NCBI GenBank assembly: GCA_942159475.1
Contig: OW804096.1
Location: forward strand, 135,035,506-135,099,505
Length of the DNA stretch: 64,000 nt
Direction of reading: 5' to 3'
DNA from: Sthenelais limicola
Taxonomy: Eukaryota > Annelida > Polychaeta > Phyllodocida > Sigalionidae
Under the pieces are notes generated by a model. The model saw only the letters and a program-made list of their open reading frames with translations. It was not told the DNA's origin and did not search any database. Position 1 is the stretch's first letter, and every line of letters starts with the position of its first letter. This document shows positions 1 to 12,500 of the stretch, one piece after another. Both the position numbers and the translations under genes were made by a program.

Positions 1-280
1 TACACTCTGGCTGAGACCTACTTAGAGTAAACATCAAAGCCACCCAATGGTACCACTCCAAGTAGATATAAATAAGAGTGTACACTAGGTGTTGAGCCAC
101 CGTGTCACACTGTGTGGGTGTGGGATGTGAACCCAGCACCCTGCACCTGTGCCTTCCCTGGATTACCATTGCTACCATTGCTACTGGCTTGTGCTTGTTG
201 TGTGTGATACTGAGATACAGATATCTGTACCCCACCTGCAGGGATTTGTTGTTACACTTATCTCCAAGACAACCGTGTAT

Positions 281-303
281 ATGACGTCACTATGACGTCA
301 TAA
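281..303. promoter_or_regulatory. Two CRE sites upstream of G-alpha exon 1
   Basis: TGACGTCA occurs twice, at 282-289 and 293-300, three bases apart and about 80 bp before the start codon. Full palindromic CREs are bound by CREB/ATF factors; a promoter or 5' UTR role is inferred from position. Confidence 0.6.
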
Positions 304-378
304 TGACGCTGGTCATTATCCACTGGTAGAGGAGGAGTGTGAGTGGGCGTGGTTATGTAGTGGGAGGGGCTACATGTG

Positions 379-502
379 ATGGGGGCGTGTTTAACGTTGG
401 ACCATGATGAGAGGAAGGCGCGGGCGTACAGTGAGGAGATCGATAGACGCCTGCAGCGCCTGTCACGGGAGGAGTCGACCATGATCAAGATACTGCTGCT
501 GG
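379..502 (+). CDS. gnav1: G-alpha exon 1
   Basis: Encodes residues 1-41 and the first base of Gly42: lipid-modified N-terminus and the charged N-helix that contacts G-beta-gamma, ending in KILLL just before the P-loop. Donor is GG|GTGAGT. A repeat (526-852) begins only 23 bp past the exon. Confidence 0.88.
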
Positions 503-3500
503 GTGAGTGGTTTACTATTGCTTTATTACACCCCTGTGCTGTTGCTTCCTATACCTTCAGCATTGTATGTCACACTTGGTCAAAGTGGGTGCATAACATG
601 TGAGTTATGTCACCCTGGGGACATACAACAAGTAGGTCCGCCCAAAACGTAAATTACTTCTTTTATTTTTAATCATTTATATTTTTTATTTATTAATGGG
701 GTGTAAAAATATGGAACAAAGCTCGGGTGAAGTCTGTACACTTGTTAGTGACCTCGGGAGCACAGAAGATCTCGGGCTAACGCCCTCTAACTTCCTGCGC
801 TCCCTCGGTCAATAACAAGTGTACAGACTTCCCCCTTGCTAGGTTCCATCTATTTATTTATTGTTTAAATTGTTTTATTATGTATTCATACCAATACTAC
901 ATTATGAACCCTCTCTATGGAAGTAGGCCTATGATAGTTTGGCACTGTATTCCTTAACAGGAAAGGGGGAAGGGGGAAGAGGGAAGGTGGGAAAAGACCC
1001 AATGTTTTGATACTTTAAGTGTCGTAAACGTCGGCTACGTGATATTTAAGTGTCAGCTACTTGATATTGAGGGGAGAGGATTAAAGCCAAGACAGGAGGA
1101 ACTATACCCCAAATTGGGGTGAGGGAGGCGAGCCGACCCCATGGTCCAGCTGGTTTTTAGATTGATGTTATCATCAATCTAATTGAATTGGGGTGAGATC
1201 TGTCAATCATTGATAGCATCTTGGCTCCTCCCATCCTGGATATCAGTGTGAAGAATCTGTTGATTCTGATATCAGTAGATGGGATCAGAATCATGCTGGT
1301 AATTGCTGGGAGGGGGAGGGGATGGCGTTTAGGTGTGAATTAAAGGGTAGACCATGTGTGAATTAAAGTGGCAAGCTGAGAAATAAGATGCCTCATATGC
1401 AAAGTGTTAAAGGGACCAACAGAATTACATCGACTGACCAGTCATATATGGGATAAGGATTTCATGTGTTCTGTCTCCCCTTCCACTCCCTCCTACTATA
1501 CCTCCCTCTCAAAATTTTATATTCAACTGACATCAATCGTTGTTTCCCTTGGAAACGCAATCTTCTACATGAACCGGAAATAAATATATAAATGTAAACT
1601 GATCACTGTTAACTATTTCTTGTTTTATGAGGATGTTAACTGATGAACAGGAACTAATGGTATTCCTTCTTCCACACATTGAGATCAGAGAGAAATCACT
1701 GTTGTTTAATTATCCTGTCATAAACTATAGGAACAACAACAATATGCTCCTACAACTAACTTCTATCAATCAGGTGCCCCCAAGCCTGGTGTCCATCACA
1801 TTATTTGCTTTATAGTTTATCTCTAGTTGTTTGTAAATGATTAGAAGCATTTGTATCCATATTGGTCTAGATAAGGTGTGTGTCTACTGGGCGGGGTAAG
1901 GGGGGAGGGTTATCTCTGTATTAAGGTGATACACAGAGACAGAAGGTAGGACTAGTACCTGCTTCAGAGTGGATTGTCAGATAACAGCTGATTACAGTGG
2001 ACGTGATAAGGGCAGAACCTGTAGTACAGACTGGTTCTGGGGACGAAGGAGCACTTTCCCAGCAGTTTTGTACCTACAGCTATCTACCCTAGCACAGGTG
2101 TGGGTTAGAACCCTGTACCTACAGCTCTCTACCCTAGCACAGGTGTGGGTTAGACCCCAGTACCTGCAGCTTTCTACCCTAGCACAGGTGTGGGTTAGAA
2201 CCCAGTACCTACAGCTCTCTACCCTAGCACAGGTGTGGGTTAGAACCCTGTACCTACAGCTCTCTACCCTAGCACAGGAGTGGTTTATAACCCTGTACCT
2301 ACAGCTCTCTACCCTAGCACAGGTGTAGGTTAGAACCCTGTACCTACAGCTCTCTACCCTAGCACAGGTGTGGGTTAGAACCCTGTACCTACAGCTCTCT
2401 ACCCTAGCACAGGTGTGGGTTAGAACCCTGTACCTACAGCTCTCTACCCTAGCACAGGTGTGGGTTAGAACCCTGTACCTACAGCTCTCTACCCTAGCAC
2501 AGGTGTGGGTTAGACCCCAGTACCTGCAGCTTTCTACCCTAGCACAGGTGTGGGTTAGAACCCTGTACCTACAGCTCTCTACCCTAGCACAGGTGTGGGT
2601 TAGAACCCTGTACCTACAGCTCTCTACCCTAGCACAGGTGTGGGTTAGAACCCTGTACCTACAGCTCTCTACCCTAGCACAGGTGTAGGTTAGAACCCTG
2701 TACCTACAGCTCTCTACCCTAGCACAGGTGTGGGTTAGAACCCTGTACCTACAGCTCTCTACCCTAGCACAGGTGTAGGTTAGAACCCTGTACCTGCAGC
2801 TTTCTACCCTAGCACAGGTGTGGGTTAGAACCCTGTACCTACAGCTCTCTACCCTAGCACAGGTGTGGGTTAGAACCCTGTACCTGCAGCTTTCTACCCT
2901 AGCACAGGTGCGGGTTAGAACCCTGTACCTGCAGCTCTCTACCCTAGCACAGGTGTGGGTTAGAACCCTGTACCTACAGCTTTCTACCCTAGCACAGGTG
3001 TGGGTTAGAACCCTGTACCTGCAGCTTTCAACCCTAGCACAGGTGTGGGTTAGAACCCTGTACCTACAGCTCTCTACCCTAGCACAGGTGTGGGTTAGAA
3101 CCCTGTACCTACAGCTCTCTACCCTAGCACAGGTGTGGGTTAGAACCCTGTACCTACAGCTCTCTACCCTAGCACAGGTGTGGGTTAGACCCCAGTACCT
3201 ACAGCTCTCTACCCTAGCACAGGTGTGGGTTAGAACCCTGTACCTACAGCTTTCTACCCTAGCACAGGTGTGGGTTAGAACCCTGTACCTGCAGCTCTCT
3301 ACCCTAGCACAGGTGTGGGTTAGAACCCAGTACCTGCAGCTATCTACCCTAGGACAGGTGTGGGTTAGAACCCTGTACCTACAGCTTTCTACCCTAGCAC
3401 AGGTGTGGGTTAGAACCCAGTACCTGCAGCTTTCTATCCTAGCACAGGTGTGGGTTAGAACCCTGTACCTACAGCTTTCTACCCTAGCACAGGTGTGGGT

Positions 3501-6500
3501 TAGAACCCTGTACCTACAGCTCTCTACCCTAGCACAGGTGTGGGTTAGAACCCTGTACCTACAGCTTTCTACCCTAGCACAGGTGTGGGTTAGAACCCTG
3601 TACCTACGGCTCTCTACCCTAGCACAGGTGTGGGTTAGAACCCTGTACCTACAGCTCTCTACCCTAGCACAGGTGTGGGTTAGAACCCTGTACCTACGGC
3701 TCTCTACCCTAGCACAGGTGTGGGTTAGAACCCTGTACCTACAGCTCTCTACCCTAGCACAGGTGTGGGTTAGAACCCTGTACCTATAGCTCTCTACCCT
3801 AGCACAGGTGTGGGTTAGAACCCTGTACCTATAGCTCTCTACCCTAGCACAGGTGTGGGTTAGAACCCTGTACCTATAGCTTTCTACCCTAGCACCTTTT
3901 TTACATAAATTCTTCGCATATAGTTTGGCGCTGTATTCCTTAACAGGAAAGGGGGAAGGGGGAAGAGGGAAGGGGGGGGGGGGGGGGACAGACCCAATGT
4001 TTTGGCAATTTATGTGTCATAAACGTTGGCTATGTGATATTTAAGTGTCATAAAACGCCAGCTATCGAGGGGAGTGGATTAAAGCCAAGACAGGAGGAAC
4101 TTTCCCCAAAATTGTAGTGAGCCGAGGCTATGGCGCAGCAGGTTTTTTATGAGGATGTTAGCTGATGAACAGGAACTAATGGTATTTCTTCTTCCACACA
4201 TCGACATCAGAGAGAAATCACCGTTGTTTAATTATCCTGTCATAAACTATAGTAAAAATCAGATGCAGCATTGCTTAGAGAAGGGGAACCAGAAGTTTAT
4301 AAACAGGAAACTTTACAATGTGGCCTCCTCGGGGGAAATCTTGTCAACTTTAAGAGATTACACGAGCATATGGGTAAGATCTTCAGAAAATGTACAATTC
4401 GCATTCACCAATTTTCTCAAATAACCCACATTTAAGACAAAAATGAGCTTCAAAATGCAGTTTAACATAACAGAACAGATACTATAAATCAATGCTATAC
4501 CAAATATACTCAGATATACCCGGTATTTATCATATTTCGGCCTAATTTAGAAGAATTACCTAAATGTGTAGAGCTGCCAATTGTACATTTTCTGAAAATC
4601 TGACCCATATACCAACATACATCATGGATGGAATCATAAATGAAATAGGAAAAGTTGTTTCACTCAAATTGACTGAGAATGCAACAATTGTGGGGCGAGG
4701 GGTGCAGTGGTAGGAGGGTGTAGGGGGTGCAGTGGCAGTGGTAGGAGGGTGTAGGGGGTGTTGTGGTAGACCACAGGTGTGCTCAGGTATGTACAGTCAG
4801 GTGTATGTAGTGCGTCTAATGCAGTTAATGTACCTGTGAGTCATGTAATTACGCTACATTAACTTTATAGTCTGGGCTTATTCCGTCAATGTGTGTCTAT
4901 TTTCTCTCTTCAATTACCTTTCCCTCCTCCCTCTCTCTCTATCTCTCTCTATCTCCCACTCCTCCCACTCTCTCTAGCTCTCCCTCCTCCCTCTCCTTTC
5001 ATTCCTCTCAGTCTCGCTTCTCTTCTAAAAAAGTTGTTTTTATTGGTCATTATATTTACAAACAGTTACAAAAAGGCGCAGAATCACAAAGGGATTGTGT
5101 TCGTGTGTTGCCAAAATCATGAGTCAATATTAACGTTACGTAGATTACTCTATTCAACGCATCCTGTAATAGGGAGATTTAGCAGCCACAGCGCACCAAC
5201 ACAAGACTAACGCATCCTGTAATAGGGAGATTTAGCAGCCACAACGCACCAACACAAGACTAACGCATCCTGTAATAGGGAGATTTAGCAGCCACAACGC
5301 ACCAACACAAGACTAACGCATCCTGTAATAGGGAGATTTAGCAGCCACAGCGCACCAACACAAGACTAACGCACCCTGTAATAGGGAGATTTAGCAGCCA
5401 CAGCGCACCAACACAAGACTAACGCATCCTGTAATAGGGAGATTTAGCAGCCACAACGCACCAACACAAGACTAACGCATCCTGTAATAGGGAGATTTAG
5501 CAGCCACAACGCACCAACACAAGACTAACGCATCCAGTAATAGGGAGATTTAGCAGCCACAACGCACCAACACAAGACTAACGCATCCAGTAATAGGGAG
5601 ATTTAGCAGCCACAACGCACCAACACAACACTAACGCATCCTGTAATAGTTATTACCGTTTAGTTGAGGCTGATGCCCTCGGCCTAGCGCCTCTTGGACT
5701 ATTCCCAAAGCGGTAAAAATGTATAAATAGTTAGTGGACGCGTTAGTGCTGTGTTGGTGCGTTGTGGTTGCTAAATCTCCCTATTGCCACTGCTATACGC
5801 ATGCATAGATTATACATTTTCCACTAGCTATATGAACAATTTATTTATTGTATTTCATCACATCTTATAATATTCACAAGAATACAATTCTTGGTGGTGT
5901 CGTTCTACCGCGGTCCCATTTAAAAACTGTCAGATAAAGGAGAGCCAGTGAACTAATTAATTAATTAATTAATTATTTAATCAAATTAATTACTTGATCA
6001 TACCTCACGCCATTCCTGCACATTCCTCTCCCTCTCTCCTCTCCTCTCTCCCTCTCTCTTCTCGCCTCTCTCTCCTCTCCTCTCTCCCTCTCTCTCTTCT
6101 CTCTCCTCTCTCTCCTTCTCTCTCCTCTCTCCTTCTCTCTCCTCTCTTTCCTCTCTCTCTTCTCTCTCCTCTCTTTCCTCTCTTTCCTCTCTCTCTTCTC
6201 TCTCTCCTCTCTCTCCCCCTCTCCCCTCTCTTTACCTCCCCCTCTCCTCCCTCCCCCTTTCTCCTCTCTCTCCTCTCTCCCTCTCTCTCCTCTCTTTCTC
6301 TCGCTCTCTCCCCTCCTCTATCTTTATTTTCCCTAGCTCCTCGCTACCTACTGATGACTCCTATCTATATATTTCTCCAATCTATCTCTATCCTTTTCCC
6401 TTCCCTCCAATCTGCCTCCCCCTTGTCCCCTCTCCCTTTCCCTTAGTCTGCCTTTCTTCTGTCTTTCCTTCCCTGTTCCCCACCCCTTTCTCTCTCTCTC

Positions 6501-9500
6501 CTCTCCTGTCCTTCCTTCTTTCCCTCTCCCCTTTCAGTCTCCTCTTCCTTCCCCCGCCCCTTTCCCCCGCCTCTTTCCCCCGCCCCTTTCCCTCTCCACT
6601 TTCCCTCTCCCCTTTTCCTCTCCCCTTTCCCTCTCCCCTTTCCCTCTCCCCTTTCCTTCCCCCCTTTCCCTCTCCCCTTTCCTTCCCCCCTTCCCTTTCC
6701 CTCTCCCCTCTTCCCTCTCCCCCGTTCCTCCCCCCTTTCTCTCTCCCCCCCCGACACACCTCCTCACGTCAATCTCTCCACCCTCCTCCATCCTCCCAAT
6801 AAGGCCGACATGTAATGCTGGCGGTACTACACACACCCTGCTGCTGGTGCACGCACATGTACGTGCGTGCTGCGTGCGTTACACGTGCGTGCATGATGAT
6901 GTTATCATGCAGCACCTTGTGGGTCAGATTTTCAGAAAACGTACAATTGGCAGTTGTACACATTGAGTAAATTAGGCTAAATTAGGCTGCAAGTTGGTCA
7001 ATACTAGGTAAATTCGAGTATATTTAGCATTGCATTGATTCTAGCAATCTGTTTGGTTAGGTTGAACTGTATTTTGAACTTTATTTTCGTCTAAAATTTG
7101 GGTTATTTGAGAGGATTGGCGAAGATGAATTGTACATTTTCTGAAAATCTGACCCTTGTGCTAACGTTAGGGCGGCCACTGAATTAAACATTAAGACACA
7201 GCAGGTGTTGTTATTACCTGGTAATGACGCCACAGTTGGGTAATACCCAGGCTGGTGTAGCTCACCAAGCAATCCTGTCTTTGGCTCTAATCAAGGTCTA
7301 ATATGTGATGTGTTTCAGGAAAATGAGTCATAAGTCGCAAATTTATATTTTTCAAAGTGTTTTTTTCACAAGATCATATTATTGGAATGTTCTGATTTTT
7401 GGAGGGTTCATGACTTATACCTATATCAATCGATGTATCAAATTTCAGGACAATCTATGTAGTATATCCTTTAGTTTTAAAGGTCCTCATATGGACTAAA
7501 TTTAGTTACTTTACTGTTTATTGACCCCCAGAAATATTGAAAACTTTTTTTTTTCAAAAACGAAAATATCAAACTTAAAACCTGGAAATACTTATGAGAT
7601 TATTAGACTGTTTACTATCATTGGAATCAGCTTGATCTCATCTGTTCAAATATAATGGTATCTCAAAATCTTTTTTTTGCGACTTATGACTTGTTTTCCT
7701 GAAAACCATCACATATGGGTCAGATTTTCAGAAAATGTACAATTGGCAGCTGTACACATTTAGGAAATTCTATTAAATTAGGCTGAAAAATGAAGAATAC
7801 CAGGTATATCTGAGTCTGAGTATATTTGGTATCGCATTGATTCAATTTATCAGTTCTGTTATGTTAAACTGCATTTTGAAGCTCATTTTTGTTTGTTTTA
7901 AATGTGGGTTATTTGAGAGAATTGGTGAAGGTGAATTTTGCATTTTCTGAAAATCTGACCCATATAAGGATTAAATACTGCACTGGCGCTCAATTATCAG
8001 TAAAACAATTAACAAGTTTGTAAAGTTACTGTTACTGTACAGAATTACCTGAAGCTAACATAATGACCTTGGGCAACGCCTGAACACGTCCTTGGAGGAC
8101 ACTGCGTTTGTTTGTATGGATTCCTAAATATTATCATATTGGCCTTTCATCCTGTTTAGTGAATAAAACACAATTGAGCTAAACACAGTCCCACATTATG
8201 CCCTATATGGGTCCCACACTGTGCCCTATATGGGTAAGATTTTCAGAAAATGTACAATTCAACTTCGCCAATCTTCTCAAATAACTGAAAGTTTAGACAA
8301 AAATAAAGTTCAAAATACAGTTCAACCTAACCAAACCGATTGCTAGAATCAATACAATGCCAAATATACTGGAATGTACCTAGTATTGACCAATTTAGCA
8401 GGATTTACTAAATGTGTACAGCTGACAATTGTACATTTTCTTAAAATCTGACCCATATGAGTCCCACAATGTACATATATGGGTCCCACACTGTGCCCTA
8501 TATGGGTCCCACACTGTGCCCTATATGGGTCCCATACTGTGCCCTATATGGGTCCCACACTGTGCCCTGTATGGGTCCCACACTGTGCCCTATATGGGTC
8601 CCATACTGTGCCCTATATGAGTCCCACATTGTGTCCTATATGGGTCCCATACTGTCCCCTATATGAGTCCCATATTGTGCCCTTATGGGTCCCACACTGT
8701 GCCCTATATGAGTCCCACAAGGTACATATATGGGTCCCACACTGTGCCCTATATGGGTCCCATATTGTGCCCTTATGGGTCCCACACTGTGCCCTATATG
8801 GGTCCCATATTGTGCCCTATATGGGTCCCACACTGTGCCCTATATGGGTCCCATATTGTGCCCTATATGGGTCCCACACTGTGCCCTATATGGGTCCCAT
8901 ATTGTGCCCTTATGGGTCCCACACTGTGCCCTATATGGGTCCCACACTGTGCCCTGTATGGCTCCTACATTGTGCCCATATGGGTCCCACATTGTGCCCT
9001 TGTGGGGCTCACTTTCCCCGGCTATGTGGGATTAAGGCGTAATTAGCCCGTGTCAAATTATCCTCAGATTAACTTAGATGTGGGGCCAAGGTTGGGCAGG
9101 GTTTAAAGGTCATCAGGGAACATGGTGACGTGGTTACACTAGTTTACACGTTACCATCACGTCATGTGACGTCATGCATGACGTCATGGACGTGCGTTCA
9201 GTGCTAACATGTATATATACATCTATCTTAAGCAACCATCACTCCCTCCCCTCCCTCCCTCCCTCTCTCCTTGTCACTTTCCTCTTTCTGTCCCTCTTTC
9301 TCTCCTTCTTTCTTTCCCTCTCTCCTCCCCATCCCATTCTTCTCCTTCCCTCTCTCCTCCGTTTCCCCTCGCTCTTCCCTCCCTCCTCTCTCCCTCTTCC
9401 TCCTCCCCCTTTCCTCTCTCTCCTCTACCTATAGCTCCCTCTCTCCTCCTTCTTCCCCTCCCTCTCTCCTCTCTCTCCCTCTTTCTTTCCCCCCCTTTCC

Positions 9501-12500
9501 GCCTCTCTCTCCTCTCTCTCCTCTCCCTCTCCGCCTGCCTCCCCTCTCCTCTTTCTCTCTCTCCTCTCTCTCCCCCTCCCTCCCCCTCCCTCCCCCTCCC
9601 TCCCCCTCCCTCCCCCTCCGCCTCTCCCTCTTTATGCTCACTGTACAGGAGTATGTTCCCCGTAGGTATCCGTTGCCTGTCCCTCCGCCTGGCCACCATA
9701 GTACAGTAATTCCCCCCTCACATACACTCTGACTGCCCCTCACCATGTAGCGCTCCTTGACTGCCAGATCACTTACCTGGCCACCAGGGGGCAGTATTGT
9801 ACTGGCGAGTGGTCACTTACCCCCCGCCCCCCTCCCCCCCCCCCCCGCCCCCCTCCCCCCCCCCTCCGCCCCCCGCCCCCCTGCCCATATCCTGGTCAGT
9901 AACCACGGGTGTAGGTGTTGATCCTGTAGTAGTAGTTCTCCTTATTGCCAAACTCTCTCCTTTCTCTCTCTCACTTGAGCCCTCTAGCGCTCTCCTTGGA
10001 GTAATAGGGTCAGATTTTCAGAAAATGTACAATTAGCCTTCACAAATCCTCTCAAATAACCCACATTTGAGACAAAAATGAGCTTCAAAATGCAGTTTAA
10101 CATAACAGAACTGATACTTTAAATCAATGTGATACCAAATATACTCAGATATACCGGGTATTCATCATTTTTCAGCCTAATTTAGGAGAATTTCCTAAAT
10201 TTGTAGATCTGCCAATTGTACATTTTCTGAAAATCTGACCCAATAACTCAAAAGTTAAATGAGGCTTCCTTTACTCTCACTTGAGCTCTCTTACTCTCCT
10301 TTCTCTCCTTAAGCTCGTTATATTCACCTCCTTATGGCCGCCCACACTTACATGTGGGTCAGATTTTCAGAAAATGTACAATTGGCAGCTGTACACATTT
10401 AGTAAATTCTGCTAAATTAGGCTGGAAAACGATGAATACCGGGTATATCTGAGTATATTTAGTATCACATTGATTTAAAGTATCAGTTCTGTTATGTTAA
10501 ACTACATTTTGAAGCTCATTTTTGTCTTAAATGTGGGTTATTCAAGAGGATTGGTGAAGGCGAATTGTACATTTTCTGAAAATCTGACCCATGTATGCGC
10601 CACCTATTGGTGGGTGGGTGTATCATGTGTGATATTATTACATAACACTACATAATGATGCGCTAATCATCTTTATGGCAATAGTTCATATATGGGTCAG
10701 ATTTTCAGAAAATGTACAATTCAACTTCGCCAATCTTCTCAAATAACTCAAATTTCAGACGAAAATAGAGTTCAAAATACAGTTCAACCTAACCAAACAG
10801 ATTGCTAGAATCAATGCAATGCCAAATATACTCGAATTTACCTAGTATTGACCAAATTGCAGCCTAATTTAACAGAATTTACTAAATGTGTACAGCTGCC
10901 AATTGTACATTTTCTGTAAATCTGACCCATATGTTGAATCTTTGGTCCCTTCGTCTCAACCTCAACTTTTATTCCATATATACATTTATAAGTAAATAAA
11001 GTATATATAGTATATACCACGCATTTATGTATACCCTTATACTCATTAGCATAAGAGTAAGTATTAAAAATACTAGCGGTAGCATTAGTAAATAGCTAGA
11101 CACAGCAGTGGGCAGAATAACCATGGCAATTCTTATATGAATTAAACCCGTGAGCCTATGTCACAGTTATGTTTCACTGTATTGTTTGACTTGCTGTATA
11201 AACATCCTAAATAAAAAAAATAAGTTTGAAACTAATTCAGAAAATTTGAAACTAATTCAGAAGCTCTTTTTACCTATTTGAGGTTTGAATTCCTGGGATC
11301 TATTTGTATATTTAATCATTTATGCCCAGATATCTCCAGTTGACTGGTCATTTCATTTTTTCCAGTTATTTCTCTCTTTACGCTGAGACGCAATTGCGAC
11401 CATTCCCCTATTATAACGATAACATTTCTCGCTGTTATTTAAGCAAGAATTAAACCCATTTCATTCCCACCATATTCTCCGTTATTTGATTAAACTTGTC
11501 TTTTATTACCAGCTTTTAAAATGGAATACTGTCAAACCAATGCTATAAATAGGAGTGGGTGTGTTCAAAGCCTGCCCATTATCCCCCAATAAACCACGCC
11601 TTCACCTTGGATTAATACCTGGGGGACATTACCGAATGCACCCGGTGTCAATCACAGGTGTTTGGACACGCCCCTTTCACTGATGGATACCCTGATAAAG
11701 CGATCCATTGTTAACGTCATCAGCCCCTGGACGTCACGTGGTGCGACGTCAGACGCTACAGACGTCCAGGTAGACGTCATGGCGCCAGACGTCATCAGTA
11801 ATCAACAAATTACCCTGATGCCTACTGACCAGACGGCGTGCATTCATTACCATATTCCCAAGTGGCTATATTTAGCGCCTTTAGTTCCTCCCTGGGCCGC
11901 TAGGTGAGGCTAGGTGAGGTGCGGGTACATTTCCTTACTATAAATAGATTATTAAACTAAAATGTTCAAAAAAATTCAAGATAATTTGATTAAGTTCGTT
12001 GAAAACAACATTTAAAGAGTGTATTTTCAAACATTCCCCGGAAACCCTCTGTGGGTTGGTTCTCTCTTCCTCACCAGATGTTTGCCATAACCTCCTCCTC
12101 CACTTTCATTCCTGCATATAACCCACTGACATCTTGAGGGGTTGGAAATATTATGTTTTAAAGTCACAAAATAAAATACTTACAAATAATAATAAATTAA
12201 CCGGTAATAGATTTTCATTTCCATGACACACATACAATAATATATTACACTGTAGCAGTATATAATATGGAAATAGGAGTATTCTCTGTAATGAGTACAG
12301 GTCAAATTCCCTTTTTTCCCTTTTCACTAACTCAGAGGAAACACACGTTAATGTGTGTTTCCGATTTATCTGGCTGAGAACTAGGCAGGGGGGTGGTAAC
12401 TTTTTTTTTTAATTTCTTTTTTTAGAAAACCACCTCCCAGGAACTGAAAAAAGTGTCTAATTTGTACCAATAGTTGTTTTACACAATTAGGGAAATGTGC

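Noticed and set aside
2070..3789. Long repetitive open frames as a protein-coding gene
   Set aside because: They follow from a 45-bp period divisible by three in an intron; no start context, splice sites or homology.
5157..5649. CRISPR array
   Set aside because: Units are near-identical without unique spacers and lie in an animal intron; the same holds for the other arrays.
5994..6836. Ser/Leu-Pro-rich and Arg/Gly/Glu-rich frames on the two strands
   Set aside because: Composition artefact of a C/T tract; the same applies at 9238-9640 and 21371-21632.
8429..9046. Overlapping open frames on both strands in the GGGTCCCACACTGTGCCC array
   Set aside because: Open in many frames at once, as expected of a short repeat.
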